The position numbers were made by a program, and so were the translations under genes. The notes under the pieces are model-generated. The model did no database searches, was not told where the DNA came from, and saw nothing but the letters and a program-made list of their open reading frames with translations. Positions 41,206-50,100 of a stretch of DNA of 64,000 nucleotides are shown here, one piece after another (within the stretch, counting starts at the first letter, position 1; every line of letters begins with the position of its first letter). This DNA is from Nocardiopsis flavescens (lineage in GTDB: Bacteria; Actinomycetota; Actinomycetes; Streptosporangiales; Streptosporangiaceae), in NCBI RefSeq assembly GCF_900141985.1, contig NZ_FQZK01000002.1:1-64000 (forward strand). Direction: 5' to 3'.

Positions 41206-43893
41206 GTGGCAGAGGCGCCGCCGCCGGCAGACGGCTCCGTTCCCCGATCCCCCGCGGACGGGGCGAAGGCGTCGACGGAGGAGGAGCCCGCAGTCAGGCG
41301 TGAGGGGCGTTTCCGTAGGGCCATCTATCGTATGGTTCGTATCCAGGAAACCCGCTCCATGGAGACCGAGCAAGGAAATCCCGTGCATCAGCCCGTGCAT
41401 CCGCACTCGCAGGAACCCGGCCGCCCCGCGGACCGGGACGGCGGTCGGCACACCGCCTCCCCCGTGAACGGGGAGACGACGGCGGGCGGAGGCGAGAGCG
41501 CCCCCGCGGACGTCCCCTCGGTGGAACGGCCCGTCGGCCCCTTCTCCGGCTCCGCCGAGAACGGTTACCGGCCGACCCTCCGTACCGGTGCCCCCAATCC
41601 CTACACCACGGTCCGACGCGTCGAGGTCGACGAGGTCGCCCCCGACGCCACCCCCGTCGGTCAATGGCGCGGCGCCGGCCTCGACGAGCCCGAGCCGCGC
41701 AGCACGCCCGAAGTCACCGCTCCGACAGAGCACACCGCGTCCGAGGAGGAGGCCCCGGTGCACCAGACCCCGCCCGCGTCCGAGGAACCGGCACCGCCCC
41801 CCGGCGGTGGAGCGCCGGAGCCCCCCCAGACGGAGCGATTCGAGGCCCCTGTGTCACACACCCCGACATCCGCAACGCCGGAGTCCCCGCTGCCCGAGCC
41901 CGCGCGCGGCGACCGCCGCGGCCGCCTTCCGGAGGGAGCCCCCTCCTACCGCGACCAGCGCCCGCCGGCCGACCCGGCGTCCGCCGACGGACGCCACCGC
42001 CAGGAGGCCTGGCGCGCCCAGCGGGCCGAGGCCGACCGGGCCGACCGGGCCGACCGGTACGAGGCCTCCGCGCAGCGCCGGGGGCCCTACGACAACGGGT
42101 ACGCCGACCGGGGCCCCGCGCCCGAGTACGGCCGGCGCTCCGACGGGCACCGCTACGACGTCCCGCGCCGCGACCCCGCCCCCCGGGAGGACCACTACCG
42201 GGACCCGTACCCGCCGCGCGACCCGCGGGCGGACCACCGCGACCCCTACGCCGACCGCGGCCACCCGGGCGCCTACGGCCAGGACCCGCGCGCCCCGATG
42301 CCGGAGGACTACCGGACGCCGCCGCCCGCGCCGCCGCGGGCCGACTACCCCTACCCGCAGCCGCAGCCGCCGATGGCCTACCCGTACCCCGTGTACCCGG
42401 CACCAATGCCGCAGCCGATGCCCTACCCCAACGTCTACCCGGCGCCCTTCCAGCCGCCCGGCTACGTGGTGCAGGGCCAGCCGGTGTTTTACCCGGGCCA
42501 GGCGAACCCCTACGGCCAGCCGGTCCAGCACGTCATCGTGTTCACCGCCGGACAGCCCCCGCAGGTCGTCGCGGCGGACGCCGCCGCCACCCTGTTCGCG
42601 GAGCAGGCGTCGGCCACCGAGGTCCGCGAGGACGGCAAGGCGCTGACCCGGGCCGAGCCGCAGGAGGAGGCGCCCGCCGCGGAGGAGGACGCCGCCGAGG
42701 CGGAGACCGTCGCCGAGGCCGAGGCCGCCCCGGCGCCCGAGGCGGTCGCGGCTCCGGCCGAGCCGGAGGCGGCGCCCCCGCCGGCCCCGATCGTCCCGCC
42801 GGTGCGCGAGGACGGCAAGGGCCTGCTCAACGAGGCGCTCGCGGGCCTGGCCATGCGCGACCTCTCCCTCGTCGACGCCCTGCTGGAGATGGTCGAGGAG
42901 CTGGAGTCCGACGCACAGGACCCCGACCTGCTCGACAAGCTCTTCCAGATCGACAACTTCGCGACCCGGATGCGGCGCAACGGGGAGAACTTCCTGGTGC
43001 TCACCGGACACGACGGCGGCGAGTCCGACGCCCACGACGAGATCGTCCCGCTGCTCGACGTGGCCCGCGCCGCGGTCTCCGAGATCAAGGACTACCCCAG
43101 GGTCAAGCTGGGCAAGCTCCCGCAGACGTCCATCACCGGTATGGCCGCCGACGACATCAGCCACCTGCTGGCCGAGCTGCTGGACAACGCCACCGCCAAC
43201 TCGCCCGAGCACTCCCAGGTGGTCATCAGCGGCCAGAGCCTGGACGACGGGAACCTCATGATCGTCGTCGAGGACGAGGGCGTGGGCATCCCCGACAAGC
43301 AGCTGGTGGAGCTCAACGAGCGGCTCTCCGGCGAGCCGCTGCTCGACGAGGAGGCGCCCCGGCACATGGGCCTCTACGTGGCCAGCCGGATCGCCAAGAA
43401 GCACGGCCTGGCGGCCAAGCTCGAATCCCGCGCCTTCCGCGGGGTGAGCGCCTACGTGATCGTCCCCAAGGAGCTGTTGCGTGTGGCCACGCCGCGGACC
43501 CCGGGGCAGACGCGCACGTCCACGGTCCCGACCTCCTCGGTCCCCGCCGCCGCCGTGCGCCCGGCCCCCGCCCCCCCGGCCACCGCGCCGGCCAACGGCT
43601 CCCCCCAGGCCGGCTCGACCGCTCCGGGCAAGGGCACCTCCTCGGTGACCTCCGCCGGGCTCCCCCGGCGCAGTGCCACCCCGCACGGCTCCCCGCTGCG
43701 CATGATGCCGCGCCCCGACTCCAAAGGGTCCTCCTCGTCGCGCACGGACACGCCCCCCAAGCTCACCGGAGAGGCCCGGGCCGAACAGATCCGGGACGAA
43801 CTGGGAGACTTCCTCGAAGGCGAGCGCGCCGCCCTCGAGGGCGAGGAACTGGACGGCTCCACGGACGACACGGGCGGGAAGGCCGAGGAATGA
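41206..43893 (+). CDS. Conservon-type ATPase (histidine-kinase-like), soluble, lacks H-box His
   Basis: 895 residues. Conservon CvnA proteins normally have membrane helices, a sensor domain and a kinase-like core. Here residues 1-530 are disordered and rich in Pro, Arg, Tyr and Glu (YPYPQPQPPMAYPYPVYPAP), with no membrane segment. The core (about 545-765) has the dimer helix QIDNFATRMRRNGENFLVL, N-box ELLDNATANSPEHSQVVI, G1 EDEGVGIP and G2 GLYVASRIAKKHG. The position usually His in QIDH-type motifs is Asn584, so autophosphorylation is unlikely. The C-terminus is again disordered. GTG 41206 is chosen for its ribosome site. It heads the operon with roadblock, DUF742 and G-protein genes. Likely an ATP-binding scaffold of a membrane-free signalling complex. 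Confidence 0.85.
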   Translation: MAEAPPPADGSVPRSPADGAKASTEEEPAVRREGRFRRAIYRMVRIQETRSMETEQGNPVHQPVHPHSQEPGRPADRDGGRHTASPVNGETTAGGGESAPADVPSVERPVGPFSGSAENGYRPTLRTGAPNPYTTVRRVEVDEVAPDATPVGQWRGAGLDEPEPRSTPEVTAPTEHTASEEEAPVHQTPPASEEPAPPPGGGAPEPPQTERFEAPVSHTPTSATPESPLPEPARGDRRGRLPEGAPSYRDQRPPADPASADGRHRQEAWRAQRAEADRADRADRYEASAQRRGPYDNGYADRGPAPEYGRRSDGHRYDVPRRDPAPREDHYRDPYPPRDPRADHRDPYADRGHPGAYGQDPRAPMPEDYRTPPPAPPRADYPYPQPQPPMAYPYPVYPAPMPQPMPYPNVYPAPFQPPGYVVQGQPVFYPGQANPYGQPVQHVIVFTAGQPPQVVAADAAATLFAEQASATEVREDGKALTRAEPQEEAPAAEEDAAEAETVAEAEAAPAPEAVAAPAEPEAAPPPAPIVPPVREDGKGLLNEALAGLAMRDLSLVDALLEMVEELESDAQDPDLLDKLFQIDNFATRMRRNGENFLVLTGHDGGESDAHDEIVPLLDVARAAVSEIKDYPRVKLGKLPQTSITGMAADDISHLLAELLDNATANSPEHSQVVISGQSLDDGNLMIVVEDEGVGIPDKQLVELNERLSGEPLLDEEAPRHMGLYVASRIAKKHGLAAKLESRAFRGVSAYVIVPKELLRVATPRTPGQTRTSTVPTSSVPAAAVRPAPAPPATAPANGSPQAGSTAPGKGTSSVTSAGLPRRSATPHGSPLRMMPRPDSKGSSSSRTDTPPKLTGEARAEQIRDELGDFLEGERAALEGEELDGSTDDTGGKAEE

Positions 43894-43976
43894 GCGGCCG
43901 AGCCCCCGGTGTGCGCACCCCGGTGCGCGCGCAGATCCCCCGAACCCCTAAGACACTCGGCCGAGGCAGGTAGAGC

Positions 43977-44402
43977 ATGACTGAACCCGTGAACGACAGT
44001 GTTGAGAACTTCTCGTGGCTCATCGACCGGTTCGTGCGCGACGTGCGCGGTGTCGAGCACGCCGTCGTGGTCTCCTCCGACGGCCTGGTCCTCACCCACT
44101 CCAGCGACTTCCCGGAGGAGCACGCCGAGCAGCTCGCCGCCATCGCCAGCGGCCTGCACAGCCTGGCCGTGGGCGGGGCGAGCCTGTTCCAGCGCGGGGA
44201 GTGCGAGCAGCTGCTCGTGCGCTTCAACCACGGACACCTGTTCATCATGGCGATCAGCGACGGCTCCTGCATGGCGGTGCTGACCGCTCCCGGGACCGAG
44301 TTGAAGATCGTGGGCTTCCAGATGGCCAAGCTCGTCGAGAACGTCGCCCACGTGCTCACGCCGCAGCTGCGCTCGCAGCTGCGCGAAGTCATCCAGAACT
44401 GA
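43977..44402 (+). CDS. Roadblock/LC7 domain protein (conservon CvnB type)
   Basis: 141 residues. Single roadblock fold: FSWLIDRFVRDVRGVEHAVV, VSSDGLVLTHSSD, FPEEHAEQLAAIASGLHSLA, and a second helix pair near ELKIVGFQMAKLVENVAHVL. In conservons this protein is thought to act as the exchange or activating partner of the CvnD G-protein. It lies 83 bases after the pseudo-kinase gene and 46 before the DUF742 gene. No unusual residues. Confidence 0.92.
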   Translation: MTEPVNDSVENFSWLIDRFVRDVRGVEHAVVVSSDGLVLTHSSDFPEEHAEQLAAIASGLHSLAVGGASLFQRGECEQLLVRFNHGHLFIMAISDGSCMAVLTAPGTELKIVGFQMAKLVENVAHVLTPQLRSQLREVIQN

Positions 44403-44448
44403 CGACGGTGACCCGTTACGGTTCGGCAGGAATGAGGTTGCCACGTCA

Positions 44449-44808
44449 ATGAGCTTCCGCAGGCGAAGGAGTAACCGCGTTCGCCCGTTCACCTTCACCG
44501 GTGGGCGGACGCGGTCACGGCATCCGCTGATGGTGCAGACCCTGGTCTCGACTTCCGAGCCCGGGCAGGAGCCCCCTGGCACCCTCATGCCGGAGTCGAT
44601 CAGTATTTACAAGCTGTGCCGGGAGACCCGGTCGTTGGCCGAGATCTCGGCCGAATTGAACATCCCCCTGGGTGTCACCCAGGTTCTGGTCAGCGACCTG
44701 GCCGAACAGGACCTGGTGTACATCCACCCGACCATCACCGGCAGCAGTCCATCGGAAAACCAGGTTCTGGAGAGGGCTCTTCGTGGTCTCGAACGACTTT
44801 TCCAGTGA
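44449..44808 (+). CDS. DUF742 protein (conservon CvnC type)
   Basis: 119 residues. A basic N-terminus (RRRRSNRVRPFTFTGGRTRS) is followed by the DUF742 winged-helix-like body: ESISIYKLCRETRSLAEISA, LNIPLGVTQVLVSDLAEQDL, and the basic/hydrophobic end LERALRGLERLFQ. Function in conservons is unclear; possibly DNA or protein interaction. Its 3' end overlaps the start of the G-protein gene by 26 bases, so translation is coupled. Confidence 0.9.
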   Translation: MSFRRRRSNRVRPFTFTGGRTRSRHPLMVQTLVSTSEPGQEPPGTLMPESISIYKLCRETRSLAEISAELNIPLGVTQVLVSDLAEQDLVYIHPTITGSSPSENQVLERALRGLERLFQ

Positions 44809-45387
44809 CAAGCGGTCCAATCGCAAGAAGATGTCGAGCAAGATCGTCATCGCCGGAGGCTTCGGCGCCGGCAAGACGACTCTGGTGCGCTCGGTGTCCG
44901 AGATCCCGCCCGTCACCACCGAGGCGATCATGACCGAAGCGAGTATCGGTCACGACGACACCTCGATCACCCCGACAAGACGACCACCACCGTCGCGATG
45001 GACTTCGGCCGCATCACCATCGACGACGAACTCGTCATGTACATGTTCGGCACACCGGGCCAGGCGCGGTTCTGGTTCATGTGGGACGACCTCGTCCGGG
45101 GCGCCGTCGGTGCCGTCGTCGTGGTCGACTGCCGCCGCCTGGCGGACTCCTTCGACGCCGTCGACTACTTCGAGACGAACAAGCGCATCCCCTACATCGT
45201 TGCGCTGAACCGTTTCGAGGGGCAGTTGGACTACACGGCGGAGCAGGTGCGCGAGGCCCTGGAGGTCAGCCCGGAGGTCCCCATCATCGACTTCGACGCG
45301 CGCCAGCGGCAGTCCGGGGGAGAGGTCCTCAAGGCCCTGCTCCGGTACGCCCTGGAGCACAACCGCGCCAGCGAGCCCGTCGCCTGA
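44783..45387 (+). pseudogene. Conservon CvnD-type G-protein gene, interrupted by a 1-base frameshift
   Basis: The GTG at 44783 starts VVSNDFSSDKRSNRKKMSSK followed by the P-loop IAGGFGAGKTTLV and switch region PPVTTEAIMTEASIGHDDTS, in one frame. The remainder, MDFGRITIDDELVMYMFGTP, GQARFWFMW, VVVDCRRLADSF and ALNRFEGQL, is in the next frame. The frame changes at the C-run 44970-44973: the family sequence T-P-D-K-T-T-T-T-V-A-M-D-F-G-R needs one more base there. If not corrected, translation ends at 45208 as a 141-residue fragment with the nucleotide loop but no G3/G4 region; a separate ATG at 44998 could start the rest. A sequencing error in the run, a true mutation or programmed frameshifting are all possible. 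Confidence 0.85.
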
Positions 45388-45457
45388 CGGGCGGGGAGGC
45401 GCCCCCGGCACGCTCCCCCTGGTCGTCCCGTAGATTCCCCAGGAAAGTAAGCGACAC

Positions 45458-46717
45458 ATGCGCAAGATCCTCATCGTCGGCGCGGGCCACGCCGGCCTGC
45501 ACCTGGCCCACGGGCTCCTGACCCACGGCTACGACGTCACGGTGATCACGGGGCAGTCATCGCTGGAGATCCGTACCGGTCGGCCCTCGATCTCCCAGTT
45601 CACCTTCCCCACTGCCCTGGAGTACGAGCGCAAGTTCGACCTCGACTTCTGGAGCGCGCTCTCCCCGCAGATCCGCGAGCAGAAGTTGGCGGTGTTCCGC
45701 GAGGGGGACCCCGTCACGGCGATCAAGGGCCGCTCCCACCCGGGGAACGGCTACTCGGTGGCGGTCGACCGCCGGGTCAAGATGGCCGACTGGCTGGAGT
45801 CCTTCGAGGACCGGGGTGGGAAGGTGGTGATCCACGGGGTCACGGTGACCGACCTCGACTACTTCTCCCGGATGTTCGACCTGATCATCGTCGCGGTCGG
45901 CCACGGGGAGCTGGGCCAGCTCTTCGACCACGACACCAGCAGGTTCAGCGGGACCCGTCCCCGGGCACTGGCCCAGGCCTACGTCTACGACCTGTGGCCG
46001 CCCAACCCGGGGGAGTCGGAGAACATCGGCTGGTTCGGGGTGACGGAGGAGGCGGGCAACATCATGCTCGTCCCGATCCTCACCCAGGAGGGCCCCGCCC
46101 ACAACCTGCTGCTGGTCGACAAGAAGGGCGGCCCGATGGACGCCTGGCCGGACCGGCCGGGTCCGGAGGAGCAGCTGCGCCGGATGAAGGACCTGATGCG
46201 CAAGTACGCGCCCGAGTTCTTCGAGCGGTCCAAGGACGCGGTGCTGGTCGACGGCCGCAGCACCATCGTCGAGGACCTGACGCCGCAGGTGCGCAACCCC
46301 GTGGGCCGGCTCCCCTCCGGAGGGCTGGCCATCGGCATGGCCGACGTGGTGGTCACCATGGACCCGTTCGTGGGGCAGAGCTGGAACAACTCCACCCGGT
46401 GCGCCCAGGCGTACCTGGAGGGCATCATCGAGCACGGCGACAAGCCGTTCGACCAGGAGTTCATGGTCCGGATCTTCGACCGGTTCTGGGAATTCGGACA
46501 GGACAACCAGGCCTGGGCGGAGTTCGCGTCCACCATGGTCGAGCAGTCGCTGCCCGAGCACATCATGAACATGCTGGCCGCCGCGGTCCAGTACGAAGAG
46601 GTCGCCGACCGCTGGATCCAGGGATGGGACTCCCCGTCCGATTACAAGACCTGGATGTTCGACCCGGTGGCCGCCCAGCGCTACGTCACCGAGGTCCAGG
46701 CGCGCCACGGCGCCTGA
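45458..46717 (+). CDS. Styrene-monooxygenase-like FAD-dependent oxygenase (StyA type)
   Basis: 419 residues. N-terminal FAD-binding ILIVGAGHAGLHLAHGLL; the StyA-type region SSLEIRTGRPSISQFTFPTA; the VGHGELGQLF segment; a central NIMLVPILTQEGPAHNLLLV; and the later DVVVTMDPFVGQSWNNSTRC block. These match the two-component styrene/indole monooxygenase group, which takes reduced FAD from a separate reductase and epoxidises alkenes or oxidises indoles. No reductase is encoded next to it. It directly follows the conservon genes, in the position where some conservons have a cytochrome P450, and precedes the PKS genes. AGGAAAGTAAGCGAC gives a ribosome site. Could be a conservon effector or a PKS tailoring enzyme. 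Confidence 0.88.
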   Translation: MRKILIVGAGHAGLHLAHGLLTHGYDVTVITGQSSLEIRTGRPSISQFTFPTALEYERKFDLDFWSALSPQIREQKLAVFREGDPVTAIKGRSHPGNGYSVAVDRRVKMADWLESFEDRGGKVVIHGVTVTDLDYFSRMFDLIIVAVGHGELGQLFDHDTSRFSGTRPRALAQAYVYDLWPPNPGESENIGWFGVTEEAGNIMLVPILTQEGPAHNLLLVDKKGGPMDAWPDRPGPEEQLRRMKDLMRKYAPEFFERSKDAVLVDGRSTIVEDLTPQVRNPVGRLPSGGLAIGMADVVVTMDPFVGQSWNNSTRCAQAYLEGIIEHGDKPFDQEFMVRIFDRFWEFGQDNQAWAEFASTMVEQSLPEHIMNMLAAAVQYEEVADRWIQGWDSPSDYKTWMFDPVAAQRYVTEVQARHGA

Positions 46718-46731
46718 GCGGGACGGGAAGA

Positions 46732-46761
46732 GCCCGGTGCCCTCCGGGCACCGGGCCTTTT
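46732..46761 (+). terminator. Intrinsic terminator after the monooxygenase gene
   Basis: GCCCGGTGCCC (46732-46742) pairs with GGGCACCGGGC (46746-46756), 3-base loop, followed by CTTTT. It separates the conservon/monooxygenase operon from the PKS transcript. Confidence 0.9.
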
Positions 46762-47104
46762 CCCTTGTCCGAAAACCCGGGCATTGAGTTTCTCCCATGG
46801 CCGAAAAAGGGAGGCCCTCATTAACTCCGCACGCCAGGGGCCGAGTTCCCTTGTCCGAAAAAGCCCCCACTGTTGTCAGTGCTCGTGAGCAAGCGTTACC
46901 CTCCTTCAGGTTGGTTCCTGTTTGACCCTGAATGCTGTTCCGTGGGGTAGTTGCCGTGAATCTCTGAGACTGTGGGTTCTGGTGTTGCCCAATGTCCGAA
47001 TTTCGTCACGCCCATATCGGCGTTCTCGTGCACATGCACGGGCAACGTCCCAGGACGGGGGCATGCTCGGGTCAGGCTAGGGCAGTCGAAAGGGAAGGGC
47101 GACG
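46760..47104 (+). promoter_or_regulatory. PKS upstream region with exact 16-bp direct repeats
   Basis: TTCCCTTGTCCGAAAA occurs at 46760-46775 and again at 46846-46861, 86 bases apart; a related CCGAAAAAGGGA lies between them. A possible promoter TTGACC with a -10 area near TAGTTG lies about 46923-46955. GAAAGGGAAGGGCGACG precedes the PKS ATG. No gene is supported here. The repeats are candidate binding sites for a pathway activator. Confidence 0.5.
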
Positions 47105-50100
47105 ATGCACGGCGGACCGACCGGAACCCCTGCCCCCGGCCCCCGGGAGCCCATCGCGGTCGTCGGCATCTCCTGCCGGCTTCCCGGGGCGGGCACCCCC
47201 GACGCCTTCTGGCGGCTGCTCGGCGAGGGCCGCGAGGCCATCGCCGCCCCGCCCGAGCGCCTCGGCGGCGGCTCCCCCGAGCGCGGTCCCCGCTGGGGCG
47301 GGTACCTCCACGACGCAGAGTACTTCGACGCCGACTTCTTCGGGATCTCCCCGCGCGAGGCGCTGGCGATGGACCCCCAGCAGCGGCTCATGCTCGAACT
47401 CGGCCGCGAGGCGATCGAGAACTCCCGCACGGCCCCCGGCGCCCTGCGCGACGCGCGCGTGGGCGTCTTCCTCGCCGCCATCGGCTCCGACTACGCCCTC
47501 CTGCACGACCGGGGCGGTGCCGGGGCGATCACCCACCACACCCTCACCGGCACCCACCGGGGCATGATCGCCAACCGGGTCTCCCACTTCCTGGGGGTGC
47601 GCGGCCCCAGCCTCACCGTGGACTCGGGCCAGTCCTCCGCCCTGGTCGGCGTGCACCTGGCGATGGAGAGCCTGCGCCGGGGCGAGAGCGAGATCGCCCT
47701 GGCCGGCGGGGTCAACCTCATCCTCGTCCCCGAGAGCACCGAACAGGTCGCCCGCTTCGGCGGTCTGTCGCCCGACGCCCGGATCCGCACCTTCGACGCC
47801 GGGGCCAACGGGTACGTGCGCGGCGAGGGCGGCGCCGTCGTCCTCCTCAAGCCGCTCGGCCGGGCCCTGGACGACGGGGACCGGATCCACGCCGTCGTCC
47901 ACGGGGGCGCCGTCAACCACGTCGGCGGCGACTCCTTCCTCACCCGGCCCACCGTCCGGGGACAGGCCGAGGTCATCCGCGCCGCGCACGCCGACGCGGG
48001 CAAGCGCTCCGACCGGGTCGGCTACGTCGAGCTGCACGGCACCGGCACCCCCACCGGCGACCCGGTGGAGGCGGCAGCCCTGGGCGAGGTCTTCGCGGCC
48101 GGCCGGCGGGAGCCGCTGCGCGTCGGGTCGGCCAAGACCAACGTGGGGCACCTGGAGGGCGCCGCGGGGATCGTCGGCCTGGTCAAGACCGTCCTCGCCC
48201 TGGAGCACCAGCAGATCCCGCCCACCCTGAACTTCACCGAACCCGCGCCCGGCATCGACCTGGACGCCCTGGGCCTGGCCGTGCAGACCCGCCGTGAACC
48301 CTGGCCCGGCCGCGCGCCGCTGGCCGGGGTCTCCTCCTTCGGCATGGGCGGCACCAACTGCCACCTCGTGCTGGGGCCCGCGCCCGCCGGGCGCCGGGCC
48401 GCGGAGGCGACGGCCGCGCGCGCCCTCGACCCCGTGCCGTGGGTCCTGTCGGCGCGCTCGGAGGAGGCCCTGCGCGACCAGGCCTCCGCCCTGCACGCGC
48501 ACGTGAGCGCCCACCCCGGCCTCACCGCCCGCGACATCGGCTTCTCCCTGGCCACCACCCGCGACGTGTTCGAGCACCGCGCGGTGGTGTTCGCCCCCGG
48601 CGACGGCGGCGCCCGCGAACTGGAGTCGGTCCGTCCCGAGGGCGCCGCCTCCGCGGGCGACCCCGGGCCGGTCCTGGTCTTCCCCGGACAGGGCGGCCAG
48701 TGGATCGGCATGGGCCGCGACCTGCTGGACTCCGACGGAGCCCTGGCCGAGGTGTTCGCCGCCCGGGTCGGAGAGTGCGAGCGCGCGCTCGGACCCTACA
48801 TCGACTGGTCCCTGTCCTCGGTGCTGCGCGGGGAGCCCCAGGCCCCCGCGGTCACCGGCCCCCGGGCGCGGGCCGACGTCATCCAGCCGGTGCTGTGGGC
48901 CGTCATGGTCTCCCTCGCCCAGGTGTGGGGCGCGCTGGGCGTGCGCCCGGCGGCGGTCATCGGCCACTCCCAGGGCGAACTGGCCGCGGCCTGCGTGGCC
49001 GGCGCCCTGACCGTCGACGAGGCCGCCCGGATCGTGGCGCTGCGCAGCCAGGCCCTGACCGGGCTCGCGGGCAGCGGCGGCATGGCCTCCCTGGGCATCC
49101 CTGTCGAGGAGGCCGTGGAACTCGCCCGCACCCTTCCCGACCTGCACGTCGCCGTCGTCAACGGACCCGACTCCGTCGTGGTGTCGGGCTCCCCGCGCGC
49201 CGTGCGCGACGCCGTCGAGCACTGCGCGGACCGGGGGGTGCACGCCGCGCTCGTCGACGTGGACTACGCCTCGCACTCCCCGCACGTGGAGCGCATCCGC
49301 GACCGCGTCGCCCGGGCGCTGGGCCGGGTCCGGTGGCGCGTCCCCGACGTCCCCTTCTACTCCACGCTCACCGGGGCCGAACTCGGCGACCTGGCGCTGG
49401 ACGCCGACTACTGGTACGCCGGACTGCGCAACCCCGTGCGGTTCTCCGACGCCGTCGACGCCCTGGTCGGCGACGGCCACCGGGTGTTCCTGGAGGTCGG
49501 CCCGCACCCGGTGCTCGCGCACGGCCTGCGCGGGTCGCTGGACCGGGCGGGGGTGTCCGGGCACGTCCTCAAGACCCTGCGCCGCGGCGAGGGCGACCAG
49601 GCGCAGCTGCTGAACTCGGCGGCGCGCGCCTTCACCGCCGGGGTGGACGTCGACTGGCCGCGCCTGTTCGAGGGCACCGGGGCGCGCCGCACCGACCTGC
49701 CCTCCTACCGGTTCCAGCGCCGCCGGTTCTGGCCCGACAACGCCACCGGCGCCCGCACCGGCGCGGCCGTCGACTGGTCGGCCGCCCCGGAGGAGGTGCG
49801 GGCGTCGCCCGAGCGCACGGCACCGGTGCTGGAACTGGTGTCGGAGAAGGCCGCCCGGGTGCTGTCCCGCGGGGCCCTGGCGCCGGGTGAGGAGCGGCGC
49901 GCGTTCCGCGACCTGGGCTTCGACTCGATCATGATGCTGGAGCTGCGCGACGCCCTGGACCGGGCCACGGGGGTGCGCCTGGGCGACACCGCCCTGTTCG
50001 AGCTGCCCACCCCGGCGGCGCTGGCCCGGTTCCTCGCCGGCGAGCTGGGCCGGGACGAGGTCACCGTGGGCGGGGGCACCGCCCCGGCCGCCGCCCCCCG

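Noticed and set aside
47630-47632. KS active-site Gln in the first PKS domain as an inactivating defect
   Set aside because: Gln at this position is the known KS(Q) loading-domain form that decarboxylates the starter, fitting its place at the head of the line.
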